Positions 43,138 to 51,423 of a stretch of DNA of 64,000 nt are shown here, piece after piece. The notes under the pieces are model-generated. The model did not search any database. It had not been told where the DNA came from and worked only from the letters and a program-made list of their open reading frames with translations. Within the stretch, counting starts at the first letter, position 1, and every line of letters starts with the position of its first letter. Made by a program: the position numbers and the translations under genes. Source of the DNA: Yoonia sp034652275 (GTDB lineage: Bacteria > Pseudomonadota > Alphaproteobacteria > Rhodobacterales > Rhodobacteraceae); contig NZ_JAXIWG010000002.1 of the NCBI RefSeq assembly GCF_034652275.1, positions 310,001 to 374,000 of the forward strand, written 5' to 3'.

Positions 43138-44373
43138 ATGACCGGTTTGCGCAGCTATCTGACCTTTATCCGCGACAACGCCCCCTTCCTTGCGACGGGT
43201 GCGCTCTTGTCGTTTCTGTCGAGCTTCGGACAGACTTTTTTCATCTCGATCTTCGGCGGGGAAATCAGGGCAGAGTTCGGCCTGACCAACGGCGAATGGG
43301 GCCTGATCTACATGGTCGGCACCGGCGCGTCGGCGGCGCTGATGGTGTTTGCGGGGGGTCTTGCCGACCGGTTTCGCGTGCGCACGCTGGGAATCGTCGT
43401 GGTGTGGATGCTGGCGCTGGCCTGTCTGGCGATGGCGTTCAACCCGGCGGCGATGCTGCTGCCTTTTGTCATTTTCGCACTGCGGTTTACGGGCCAAGGC
43501 ATGACCAGCCATGTCGCTGTTGTGGCAATGGCGCGCTGGTTCATCGCCACGCGCGGCCGCGCGCTGGCGATCGCCACTTTCGGTTTCATGCTGGGCGAGG
43601 CGGCTTTGCCGTTGACGATGGTCTGGCTGAAATCCTTTATCGACTGGCGGATGCTGTTCGTCGGCAGCGCCCTGTTCTGCGTGCTGGCAAGTGCGGTTCT
43701 GTTCCGCCTGCTGCGTCTGGAACGCACGCCGCAATCCGTGGCGGAAAGCAACCAGTCCACCGGCATGAACGCCCGCTATTGGACAAGGGCAGAGGCGCTG
43801 CGCCACCCGATGTTCTGGGTCATGGCACCGGCGGTCATGTCATTTTCGGGGTTCGGGACAGCCTTCTGGTTCCATCAGGCGCATTTTGCGGAAATCAAAG
43901 GCTGGTCGCATCTGTCGCTGGTCGCGGTCTTTCCGCTGGGCACAGCGGCGCTGCTGGTCTCCACCATCATCTATGGCTGGGCGGTGGACAGGTTCGGCGC
44001 GGTGCGGCTGTTGCCGGTCTACCTTTTGCCGCTGGTCGTGGCGTTTGTGCTGCACTGGTACGCGCCGTCACTGTGGTGGACGGCGATTGCAATCATCCTG
44101 ATGGGGCTGGCGGGCGGTGGGCAGGCGACGATCCTGAACGCATGCTGGGCCGAGCTTTACGGCACGCGGCATATCGGGGCGATCAAATCGGTGGCGACGG
44201 CGCTGATGGTGCTTGGCTCCGCCATCGGGCCGGGGTTCAGTGGCTGGCTGATCGACATCGGCGTGGGGTTCGAGGTGCAGCAACTGGGCTATGCCGCGCT
44301 GTTCGGTTTTGCCTCGCTCATCATGGTCGTGCCGGTCAGACAGGCGCGGATCGCGCTAGCGGCGGCGGCGTAG
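43138..44373 (+). CDS. Major facilitator superfamily transporter
   Basis: A 411-residue, 12-helix transporter. The loop 2-3 motif appears as GGLADRFRVRTLG (about 78-90), and a second copy as YGWAVDRFGAVR in the C-terminal half. Substrate cannot be told from sequence. High GC returns here, marking the right edge of the low-GC insert. The 3' end overlaps the convergent smr gene by 18 bases. Confidence 0.88.
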   Translation: MTGLRSYLTFIRDNAPFLATGALLSFLSSFGQTFFISIFGGEIRAEFGLTNGEWGLIYMVGTGASAALMVFAGGLADRFRVRTLGIVVVWMLALACLAMAFNPAAMLLPFVIFALRFTGQGMTSHVAVVAMARWFIATRGRALAIATFGFMLGEAALPLTMVWLKSFIDWRMLFVGSALFCVLASAVLFRLLRLERTPQSVAESNQSTGMNARYWTRAEALRHPMFWVMAPAVMSFSGFGTAFWFHQAHFAEIKGWSHLSLVAVFPLGTAALLVSTIIYGWAVDRFGAVRLLPVYLLPLVVAFVLHWYAPSLWWTAIAIILMGLAGGGQATILNACWAELYGTRHIGAIKSVATALMVLGSAIGPGFSGWLIDIGVGFEVQQLGYAALFGFASLIMVVPVRQARIALAAAA

Positions 44374-44940
44374 ATAGACGTAATAGGCCCCATGCCCGCC
44401 GTGTTTCAGATGCGCGGGTGTGACTTGCAGGATCGCCTGCGCCAAAGGCGGCATGGCCATCCATTGCGGCACCTGATGTCGCAGCACGCCGTTGCGCGTG
44501 GGGATCGGGCCGCCATCGTCGCGGTGCTTGCCTTTGCCGGTAATCACCAGCACCAGCCTGCGCCCCATCGCCTGCGACCCGAGGATGAAGGCCAAGAGTT
44601 CAGGATGCGCCTCGGCCATCGTCATGCCGTGCAGGTCGATCCGCGCCTCCGGCACCAGCTTGCCGCGTTTCATCTTGCCGAAGGATTTGCTGTCCATGTT
44701 GACCGGCGCATTGGCCAGACGGTGCGTGATGCCGGGCAGCAGGTCGTTGGGCCGGTGTGCATCCGCTTTCTGACCGACGCGAAAATCGGGCAAAGGGTCA
44801 CGCGGCATCACGGGTTTCTTGCGCACGGGGGGCAGTGGGGCGGGGTCGGGTTTCGTCTCGGGGGACATCGGCTTGGTCGTGCCTTTGACGCGATCCCACA
44901 GTGCGCGTTCCTCAGGCGATAGATGGCGGGGCCTGCGCAT
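44356..44940 (-). CDS. Smr-domain protein
   Basis: A 194-residue protein with a proline-rich disordered N-terminal half and a C-terminal Smr domain (about 95-194) carrying LHGMT and TGKGKHRDDG, the motifs of the MutS2/Smr nuclease-related family. Role in alphaproteobacteria is not established; some Smr proteins cleave RNA at stalled ribosomes. Its start overlaps the mltA stop by one base, so it is co-translated after mltA. Confidence 0.88.
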   Translation of the reverse strand: MRRPRHLSPEERALWDRVKGTTKPMSPETKPDPAPLPPVRKKPVMPRDPLPDFRVGQKADAHRPNDLLPGITHRLANAPVNMDSKSFGKMKRGKLVPEARIDLHGMTMAEAHPELLAFILGSQAMGRRLVLVITGKGKHRDDGGPIPTRNGVLRHQVPQWMAMPPLAQAILQVTPAHLKHGGHGAYYVYLRRRR

Positions 44941-45899
44941 CAGATGACCCCCGCGACCATGCGGTCCGCAACCGCGATGGGCAGCAGCACGACCATGCGG
45001 CCGCCATGTTTCACGCCACCGGCCAAGGCACCTGCTGTATCACCCGTCCCGAAAAAGATATCCGCGCGCTGCGCGCCCTTGATCGCCGATCCAGTGTCCT
45101 GCGCGACCATCAGCCGCGTCATCGGGTCGGGTGCGTCCTTTTCGATCCAGACAGGCGCGCCCAAAGGAACCTGGTCTGGATCGACCGCAATCGTGCGCCC
45201 TGCGGTCACGGGGCGCTTCATCGCACCGATAGGGCCATCATCAGCAGCAAGATGGGTCAGTTCACGAAAGAAAACATAGCTCTCGTTGATCCATAGCAGG
45301 TCGCGGCCCGCAGCGGGGTTCTGTCTGACCCAAGTCTGGATAAACGCTGCGGACACTTTGTGTGCCGATACAACACCCCGCGCGACCAGTTCCTTGCCGA
45401 CGGAGGTATAGGGCAGCCCGTTCTTGGCCGCGAAGCCCAAGCGAAGGACTGACCCGTCCGGCAGCCTGATACGCCCCGACCCTTGGACCTGCAGGAAAAA
45501 CGCATCGACCGGATCGGCAAGCCATGCGATCTCGTGGCCTTTGGCAAGGTCATGTTCCGCGATCTGGCGGCGGGTCGCCCCTTTGGGCAGGTCAGGCGGC
45601 AGCGCGTGAACAGGATAGCGGAACCTCTCATCAGGCACGCGCGCGCCTGCAATTTCAGGCTCGTAATAGCCGGTGAAGAGCATGGGCTGACCATCGGTGA
45701 TCATGAGGGGGCGGAAATACAGCTCGAAAAACCCGCGCGGGTCGGTGCTGGTCGGGGCCAGATGGCAGACAGCCTGCCACCAAGGGTCGGTGATCCTGTC
45801 GGCCGTCTTGCAGAAAACATCAAGGGCGGCGCGATGATCATCGGCCGCCCATCCGTTCAAGTCGTCGAAACTACAGATGTGATATGTCGCCTTGGCCAT
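44940..45899 (-). CDS. mltA: Membrane-bound lytic murein transglycosylase A
   Basis: Cleaves peptidoglycan glycan strands to anhydromuropeptides. The 319-residue product has the MltA domain (FTGYYEPE about 75, FFLQVQGSGR about 134-143) and the C-terminal 3D domain with catalytic-type Asp in AQDTGSAIKG and RADIFFG. Oddly, no signal peptide or lipobox is visible: the first residues are polar, and no in-frame upstream start provides one. Export may use another route, or a start may have been lost. Follows the Tim44-like gene by 42 bases. Confidence 0.9.
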   Translation of the reverse strand: MAKATYHICSFDDLNGWAADDHRAALDVFCKTADRITDPWWQAVCHLAPTSTDPRGFFELYFRPLMITDGQPMLFTGYYEPEIAGARVPDERFRYPVHALPPDLPKGATRRQIAEHDLAKGHEIAWLADPVDAFFLQVQGSGRIRLPDGSVLRLGFAAKNGLPYTSVGKELVARGVVSAHKVSAAFIQTWVRQNPAAGRDLLWINESYVFFRELTHLAADDGPIGAMKRPVTAGRTIAVDPDQVPLGAPVWIEKDAPDPMTRLMVAQDTGSAIKGAQRADIFFGTGDTAGALAGGVKHGGRMVVLLPIAVADRMVAGVI

Positions 45900-45941
45900 T
45901 CTGCCGCCTGTTTTGCCATTAGGCCGCCAAAAGCTGTCAGA

Positions 45942-46601
45942 TCACTCGCCCGTGGCGACCAGTTTCCAGTTCGGATCGCCTGCATCCATCTTGCGGGCAA
46001 AGGTCCATGTGTCCTTGAGCCGCTTGATTTCCTTTTCGCTGCCTTCGACGACCTCGCCTTCGGCATTGCGCACGACTGATGTCATCTCGCTTTTGAAGCG
46101 GACGGATACTTCGCCTTCTTTCGTCGTCTCGTCAAATTCCGCATGGGCCAGCGTCATGTCGCTGATCCCGATGAAATTGGCGGTGACGGTCAGACCTTGG
46201 CGCTGGCGGTCATCAACGACGCTGGCGAAAGCCTCGTACACGTCTTGGGAAATGAAGGGGACGATGCTGTCCAGATCACTGTTTTCGAACGCCATCAGGA
46301 TCATTTCATAGGCACCGCGCGCTCCGCCCAGAAATTCGCTGACGTTGAAATCGGGATCCACGCGCTTCATCGCGGCCAGCGCCTTGGCCGCGGCAGAGCC
46401 TTCTTCGACGTGATCGGTGATATCAAGATCCGGCCCGCCTTCGATAACGTCGAAATCCGGTTTGCGGCGGGTGGTGGTTTCCTGCCGGGTCACGGCGGGT
46501 TTTTCGAACCCTTCGCGCGTGCCAAGAACGCCGCGCAAGCGCAGGATCAGGAAAACAGCGATGCCCGCAAGCACCAAAAGCTGAATAATCGGAGAGTTCA
46601 T
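45942..46601 (-). CDS. Tim44-like domain protein
   Basis: A 219-residue protein with one N-terminal membrane helix (about 5-22), an acidic linker and a C-terminal Tim44-like domain (about 80-219). In alphaproteobacteria such proteins (TimA) are membrane-bound and related to the mitochondrial import component; the bacterial role is unclear. Together with secB and fxsA nearby it sits in a conserved membrane/secretion neighbourhood. First gene of the minus-strand timA-mltA-smr run. Confidence 0.88.
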   Translation of the reverse strand: MNSPIIQLLVLAGIAVFLILRLRGVLGTREGFEKPAVTRQETTTRRKPDFDVIEGGPDLDITDHVEEGSAAAKALAAMKRVDPDFNVSEFLGGARGAYEMILMAFENSDLDSIVPFISQDVYEAFASVVDDRQRQGLTVTANFIGISDMTLAHAEFDETTKEGEVSVRFKSEMTSVVRNAEGEVVEGSEKEIKRLKDTWTFARKMDAGDPNWKLVATGE

Positions 46602-46712
46602 CAGGACCTCGTGTCAGAGCAAAGCATGGAAACATGCCTCTTGGCTTCTTATGTAGGTCACAGGTGCGGTCAAGTCCACCGTACCACCAACAAGTTGTGA
46701 AAGGCCCGCACT

Positions 46713-47192
46713 ATGTGGCTGTTATTTGCATTCATCGCCGTCCCCATGATCGAGATCGCCTTGTTCATTCAGGTTGGCGGAGCCATCGGCATCTGGTGGA
46801 CCCTGTTGATCGTCTTGGCGACCGCGCTCGCCGGGTCATATCTGGTGCGCCACCAAGGGCTGCGCGAGCTGGGTAACCTGCAACGGTCGTTTTCCGACCT
46901 CAAGGACCCGACCGAACCGCTGGCCTATGGCGCGATGATCCTGTTTGCCGGGGCATTGCTGCTGACACCGGGCTTTTTCACCGATGCTGTCGGCCTGTCG
47001 CTGCTGGTCCCCGCTGTCCGGCGCGCGGCGTTCCACTGGATCAAGGCGCGCGTCCGTTTCGCCAAATTCGAGGCACATCAGCACCCACACGAACCACGCC
47101 GCCCCGCCGATACCGTCATCGACGGCGAATTCGAGGAAATCCCCCCCGAGAAACGCCCGACACATGCACCATCAAAATGGACCCGGCATTGA
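46713..47192 (+). CDS. fxsA: FxsA family membrane protein
   Basis: A 159-residue protein with three or four membrane helices (about 1-95), typical FxsA stretches EIALFIQVGG and LLLTPGFFTD, and a hydrophilic tail. FxsA in E. coli affects phage T7 exclusion by F; its cellular role is not known. Divergent from the Tim44-like gene over 111 bases that contain a small GCATG-GAAA-CATGC hairpin (46624-46637). secB follows 58 bases later. Confidence 0.9.
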   Translation: MWLLFAFIAVPMIEIALFIQVGGAIGIWWTLLIVLATALAGSYLVRHQGLRELGNLQRSFSDLKDPTEPLAYGAMILFAGALLLTPGFFTDAVGLSLLVPAVRRAAFHWIKARVRFAKFEAHQHPHEPRRPADTVIDGEFEEIPPEKRPTHAPSKWTRH

Positions 47193-47250
47193 GCCTGCGG
47201 GCATGGGCTGCTAGGAACAGGCAACCCAATCGCAATCAAAGCAGGTTTTC

Positions 47251-47766
47251 ATGACTGATACACCCGACAACGCCGCCCCAGCAGCGCCAGCCGCAGCCGC
47301 CGCACCCCAGCAACAGCAGATCACCAGCCGTGTTCTGGCGCAGTATATCCGCGACATGTCGTTCGAAAACATCCTTGCCCAAAAGGGCGTGAAGGGTGAC
47401 GCGCAGCCGGAGATTCAGGTGCAGGTCAATCTGGACGCCCGCAAGCGCACGGCGGACCACCAGTTCGAGGTGATCACGAAGCTGAACATCACCAGCAAGA
47501 CCAAATCGGCAGGCGAGCCGCTGTTCGTGCTGGAAATCGAATATGCCGGCGTGTTTCACGTCGAAGGCGTACCCGAAGAACAGATGCACCCCTATCTGTT
47601 GATCGAATGCCCGCGCATCACCTTCCCGTTCCTGCGCCGCATCGTCAGCGACGTGACACGCGACGGCGGTTTCCCCGCGCTGAACCTTGAAACGATTGAT
47701 TTCTTGGCACTTTACCGCGCTGAACTGGCCCGCCGTGCCGAGGCCGACAAGAAAATCGTCAACTAG
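47251..47766 (+). CDS. secB: Protein-export chaperone SecB
   Basis: Keeps preproteins unfolded and hands them to SecA. The 171-residue product has a low-complexity Ala/Pro/Gln N-terminus (to about 25) followed by the SecB core with YIRDMSFENI and a C-terminal part with ITFPFLRRIVSDVTRDGGFP. The stop overlaps the dnaQ stop by four bases (CTAG), convergent. Confidence 0.96.
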   Translation: MTDTPDNAAPAAPAAAAAPQQQQITSRVLAQYIRDMSFENILAQKGVKGDAQPEIQVQVNLDARKRTADHQFEVITKLNITSKTKSAGEPLFVLEIEYAGVFHVEGVPEEQMHPYLLIECPRITFPFLRRIVSDVTRDGGFPALNLETIDFLALYRAELARRAEADKKIVN

Positions 47767-48449
47767 GCGCGTTTCCACAACGCCGCGTCGCCCATCGCCT
47801 CGACAAAGGCTTGATGGGCGGCGGTTTCTTCAGCTGTGATCCGCGAGGGCAACGGCGCGGGGCGCGGCCCGGCGCGCCATGCGGTGCCATCCTGGTGGGT
47901 GCTGCCAGTGCTGCCTTGGGCCAGCGCAAAATCAGGCTGACGACCGCCGATGAGCTCCAGATAGACCTCTGCCAGAATTTCACTGTCGAGCAGCGCGCCG
48001 TGCAGGGTGCGCGACGAGTTGTCGATCCCGAACCGGCGGCACAGCGCGTCGAGCGAGGCCGGAGAGCCCGGAAACTTGCGCCGCGCGATCATCAGCGTGT
48101 CAACCGCACGGTCCATCGGCAGAACAGGTTTGTGCAGCCAGCCAAGCTCGGCGTTGAGGAATTTCATATCGAAAGTGGCATTGTGGATGACCAGCTTTGC
48201 ATCGCCGATAAAGCCGAGAAAATCGTCCGCGATATCCTTGAACAGCGGTTTGTCGGCCAGAAAGTCATCACCCAAGCCGTGCACGGCAAAGGCTTCGGCG
48301 GGCATAGTCCGCTGGGGGTTGATATATTGGTGATAGGTGCGGCCCGTAGGCACGTGGCGGATCAGTTCGACTGCACCGATTTCGACGATCCGGTCGCCTT
48401 CGCCGGGTTCAAAGCCGGTGGTTTCGGTGTCCAGAACGATTTCGCGCAT
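47763..48449 (-). CDS. dnaQ: DNA polymerase III epsilon subunit (proofreading exonuclease)
   Basis: 3'-5' exonuclease of the replicative polymerase. The 228-residue product has ExoI LDTETTGFEP (6-15), ExoII with VIHNATFDMKFLNAE, and ExoIII with HGALLDSEILAEVYLEL. The C-terminal tail for polymerase binding is present. It follows coaE by three bases in the dnaQ-side block next to the origin, a gene order kept in many alphaproteobacteria. Confidence 0.95.
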   Translation of the reverse strand: MREIVLDTETTGFEPGEGDRIVEIGAVELIRHVPTGRTYHQYINPQRTMPAEAFAVHGLGDDFLADKPLFKDIADDFLGFIGDAKLVIHNATFDMKFLNAELGWLHKPVLPMDRAVDTLMIARRKFPGSPASLDALCRRFGIDNSSRTLHGALLDSEILAEVYLELIGGRQPDFALAQGSTGSTHQDGTAWRAGPRPAPLPSRITAEETAAHQAFVEAMGDAALWKRA

Positions 48450-48452
48450 GTC

Positions 48453-49031
48453 TTATCCCGTCAGTTTGCCGATCAGTTCTTGCACGGCAGCGCGGGTGCC
48501 GTCCAGCGTCAGCGTCTCGATCACATGGTCGGCGCGGGCGCGTTTTTCAGCATCGGGCATCTGGCGTTGCAGGATCTGGTCAAGGTGCTGCGGCGTCATG
48601 CCGGGGCGGGCAAGGACACGGTCACGCTGCACCTGAGGCGGGGCGGTAACGACCAGAACGGAGGTCAGCCAATCGTCAGCACCTGTTTCAAAGAGAAGCG
48701 GAATATCGAAGACCAGCAATGGCGCTGTGTTGACAGCGATAAACGCCTGCCGGTCGGCCGCGACAAGCGGATGCACGATCTGTTCTATCTTGCCCAAGGC
48801 GGTCGGATCGGCGGCGATGATGTCTTTCAGTTTGTCGCGTGACACAGCGCCATCAACGATGGAGTCTGGATAGACGTCACGGAAAACAGGGACAGCCGCG
48901 CCACCTTGCGCGTAGAGGCGATGCACCACGGCGTCGGCATCCCAGACCGGCACGCCCGCATCACGGAACATCTGGGCGGTCGTCGATTTGCCCATCCCGA
49001 TGGACCCGGTCAGGCCCAGATAATGCGTCAT
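48453..49031 (-). CDS. coaE: Dephospho-CoA kinase
   Basis: Last step of coenzyme A synthesis. The 192-residue P-loop kinase has GLTGSIGMGKSTTA (6-19), the substrate motif DADAVVHRLY (about 34), and DIPLLFE (about 108). Coupled to aroE upstream by ATGA. Confidence 0.95.
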   Translation of the reverse strand: MTHYLGLTGSIGMGKSTTAQMFRDAGVPVWDADAVVHRLYAQGGAAVPVFRDVYPDSIVDGAVSRDKLKDIIAADPTALGKIEQIVHPLVAADRQAFIAVNTAPLLVFDIPLLFETGADDWLTSVLVVTAPPQVQRDRVLARPGMTPQHLDQILQRQMPDAEKRARADHVIETLTLDGTRAAVQELIGKLTG

Positions 49032-49855
49032 GACAGTACGGCGCGCCGCAGGTCGTCGTCGACCTCTGGCCGTTTGCCGAACCAGCGTTCGAAACCGGGC
49101 ACACCCTGATGCAGCAGCATGCCCAGACCGTCGACGGTCACGCAGCCTTTTTCGGCGGCAGCATCAAGGAACTTGGTGCGCAGCGGCGTGTAGACGATGT
49201 CGGTCACGACGGTGCCGGACCGCAGGCCATCAAGCGGGACACGGAATTCCTGCCCGCCGGTCATACCCAGCGAGGTCGTGTTCACCACGGTCGCGGCATC
49301 GGGCAGCACAGTCCCCGCCTGCACCCAGTCGATGATACGGATACGGGCGCCGAAATCGGCGCGCAGCGCCTCGGCCTTTGGGCGGGTGCGGTTGGTCAGG
49401 ATGATTTCGGGGGCGCCCGCCTCGATCAAGGAGACGATCACGGCGCGTGCTGCACCGCCTGCGCCAAAAACGACGGCGGGGCCTGTCCTTGCATCCCAGC
49501 CCGGCGCACCTTGCCGCAGGTTTTCCAGAAAACCGTAACCGTCTGTGTTATCGGCAAAAATCCTGCCGTCGTCCTTGAACGTCAGCGTGTTTGCGGCACC
49601 GATCAACGTGGCACGGTCTGTCAGTTGATCGGCGATTTGCAGAACGGCAACCTTGTGCGGGAGCGTCACGTTCACACCAACATAGCCTTGGGAAGGCAGC
49701 GACCGGAGCGTGCGCTCTAACGCGTCTTCGGTGACATGCAGGGCGTCATAGCTGCCGTTGATGCCATAGCGTTGCAGCCAATGCCCGTGCAGCTTGGGCG
49801 AGAGGGAATGGCTGACCGGATTGCCGATCACGCCGGCGCGGGGAAAATCTGTCAT
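49028..49855 (-). CDS. aroE: Shikimate dehydrogenase
   Basis: NADPH-dependent reduction of 3-dehydroshikimate. The 275-residue product has the substrate motif SHSLSPKLH (15-23), the catalytic Lys in NVTLPHK (about 66), NTDGYGF (about 103) and the nucleotide motif VFGAGGAARAV (about 128). Overlaps maf upstream and coaE downstream by four bases each. Confidence 0.95.
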   Translation of the reverse strand: MTDFPRAGVIGNPVSHSLSPKLHGHWLQRYGINGSYDALHVTEDALERTLRSLPSQGYVGVNVTLPHKVAVLQIADQLTDRATLIGAANTLTFKDDGRIFADNTDGYGFLENLRQGAPGWDARTGPAVVFGAGGAARAVIVSLIEAGAPEIILTNRTRPKAEALRADFGARIRIIDWVQAGTVLPDAATVVNTTSLGMTGGQEFRVPLDGLRSGTVVTDIVYTPLRTKFLDAAAEKGCVTVDGLGMLLHQGVPGFERWFGKRPEVDDDLRRAVLS

Positions 49856-50451
49856 GATGGCAATGTTCCGCGAAGCGTCAGATATGACAAGAGTTCAAGC
49901 AGCGGCAGGCCAAGAACATTGAAATAATCTCCTTCGATGCGTGTAAAAAGTCGCACGCCTTCTTCCTCGAGCTTGTAGGCGCCAACCGCGTGGCGGATGC
50001 TGTCCCAGTTCCGGTCAACATAGGCGGCAAGATAATCGTCGGATGCGTCACGCATATGAAGGCGGACAACGCCGACGTGCCGCCAGAGCGGCTTGCCTTC
50101 ACCATAGATGACCGCAGCCGAAAGCAGCTGGTGTTTGCGCCCGCGTAAGGCGCGTAGTTGGTCAAGCGCGGCGGCGGGTGTTTCCGGTTTGGCGACTATG
50201 TCCTGATCAAGCGCAAGGATCTGGTCGCAGCCGATCACCAGCGCGCCGGGATGTTTGGCGGCAACCCGCTGCGCCTTGAGTTCGGCAAGCGTGTCGGCGA
50301 TGTCGCGGGGCGATGCGTTTTCGGATTGCAGCGATGCGCGCACGGCGTCTTCGTCGATGCGCGCCAAGTGGATATCGAACGCGACACCCGCATTGCGGAG
50401 CAGCTGTGCCCGAATGGTGGAGCCAGACGCGAGGATGATCTTGTCTTGCAT
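49852..50451 (-). CDS. maf: Maf family nucleotide pyrophosphatase
   Basis: Hydrolyses non-canonical nucleoside triphosphates; linked to cell division in some bacteria. The 199-residue product has ASGSTIRAQLL (8-18), a conserved Glu/Asp pair in GCDQIL (about 74) and YKLEEEG near 158. Its start codon touches the first DnaA box of the origin region. Leads the maf-aroE-coaE-dnaQ run away from the origin. Confidence 0.93.
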   Translation of the reverse strand: MQDKIILASGSTIRAQLLRNAGVAFDIHLARIDEDAVRASLQSENASPRDIADTLAELKAQRVAAKHPGALVIGCDQILALDQDIVAKPETPAAALDQLRALRGRKHQLLSAAVIYGEGKPLWRHVGVVRLHMRDASDDYLAAYVDRNWDSIRHAVGAYKLEEEGVRLFTRIEGDYFNVLGLPLLELLSYLTLRGTLPS

Positions 50452-50459
50452 GTGGATAA
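50451..50459 (-). promoter_or_regulatory. Perfect DnaA box
   Basis: TGTGGATAA on the plus strand is TTATCCACA on the minus strand, the DnaA consensus. It directly abuts the maf start codon and begins the origin region. Confidence 0.8.
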
Positions 50460-50857
50460 CCTGAGGGAAAAAACCGTGGCAACTGACCGGGAAAAGAACC
50501 CCAAGATGGGTGTTACCGCCGGACTGTGTAGAAACCTAGACTTGTTGGAGGTCGCCGCCAGCTTTTTCCACCGTGGAAAAGGATAAGTCGGGGGTGTGGA
50601 AGAATCGTGGGCCGTGGGTGTGTCAAGGCAGGTAATAAGGGTGAGTAGTGATTCTTTATGTCTCTTAAAGACCTGATATTAAATAATTTTAATGGTGTCC
50701 TAGTCTGCCATTGATCGTCAGCGGCCAAGACACCGCCTGTTGATAACTCTGCGGATGAAAAAAGAAACCACAGGAAAAAGGTGCTCTAAAATCAACATCA
50801 TCTTTTCTTTCTATATATATTTATTAATGATGCCTGACCTTCACATGCGAGTAGCCA
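50452..50857. other. Probable chromosome replication origin (oriC)
   Basis: The only gap above 300 bases in the window. Seen: a perfect DnaA box at 50451-50459; DnaA-like sites TGTGGAAGA at 50595-50603 and TGTTGATAA at 50738-50746; an inverted pair TTTTCCAC-C-GTGGAAAA at 50564-50580; GANTC methylation sites at 50602-50606 and 50650-50654; AT-rich stretches at about 50668-50695 and 50788-50827, the latter a likely unwinding element. Known context: alphaproteobacterial origins lie beside maf and hem genes near rho and parAB. No ORF here looks real. Exact limits are inferred. Confidence 0.75.
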
Positions 50858-51307
50858 ATGCCTGATCTAGTCTTTGCCCTGTATCCCTGGATCAAGTCTT
50901 TGCACATCATGGCGGTCATCGCGTGGATGGCGGGCTTGTTCTATCTGCCGCGGCTCTTTGTGTATCATGCGGAACGGGCGGCTGTCGGATCGGAGCTTGA
51001 TCAGACGTTCCAGGTGATGGAAGAAAAACTGCTGCGGCTGATCATGAACCCTGCGATGATTGTGGCGTGGCTTGCCGGTCTTGTGCTGCTGGCGATGGGC
51101 ATGTTCGATTGGAGTGCGGCCTGGTCGTGGATCAAGATCGGCGCGGTTCTTGCGATGACGGGTGCCCATGGCTGGATGGCCAAGCGGCGTAAAGACTTCG
51201 TGGCCGGCCAGAACACGCGGACAGGGCGGACATACAGACTGTTCAACGAGGTGCCGACCGTGCTGATGGTGGTGATCGTGATCGCGGTGATCGTGCGTCC
51301 ATTCTGA
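50858..51307 (+). CDS. hemJ: Protoporphyrinogen IX oxidase HemJ
   Basis: Membrane enzyme that oxidises protoporphyrinogen IX to protoporphyrin IX, the branch point shared by haem and bacteriochlorophyll. The 149-residue product has four membrane helices and the haem-linked pattern IKSLHIMAVIAWMAG (His residue near 16) with a later Lys/Arg-rich loop MAKRRKDF. First gene right of the origin; rho follows after 116 bases. Confidence 0.93.
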   Translation: MPDLVFALYPWIKSLHIMAVIAWMAGLFYLPRLFVYHAERAAVGSELDQTFQVMEEKLLRLIMNPAMIVAWLAGLVLLAMGMFDWSAAWSWIKIGAVLAMTGAHGWMAKRRKDFVAGQNTRTGRTYRLFNEVPTVLMVVIVIAVIVRPF

Positions 51308-51423
51308 AGGCACATTGACTCTGCAGGCATCCGCGGTTAACTGCCGGGGGTGATCCGTCCGGGTCATTGATTTCCCCTTCCGTCTATAAATCGCTGGCGA
51401 CACTGCTGGCACTGGATTGTCCC

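Noticed and set aside
45857..46066. Small minus-strand frame just upstream of mltA as a displaced signal peptide
   Set aside because: It is basic but not hydrophobic, lies mostly inside the Tim44-like gene, and does not resemble a signal sequence.
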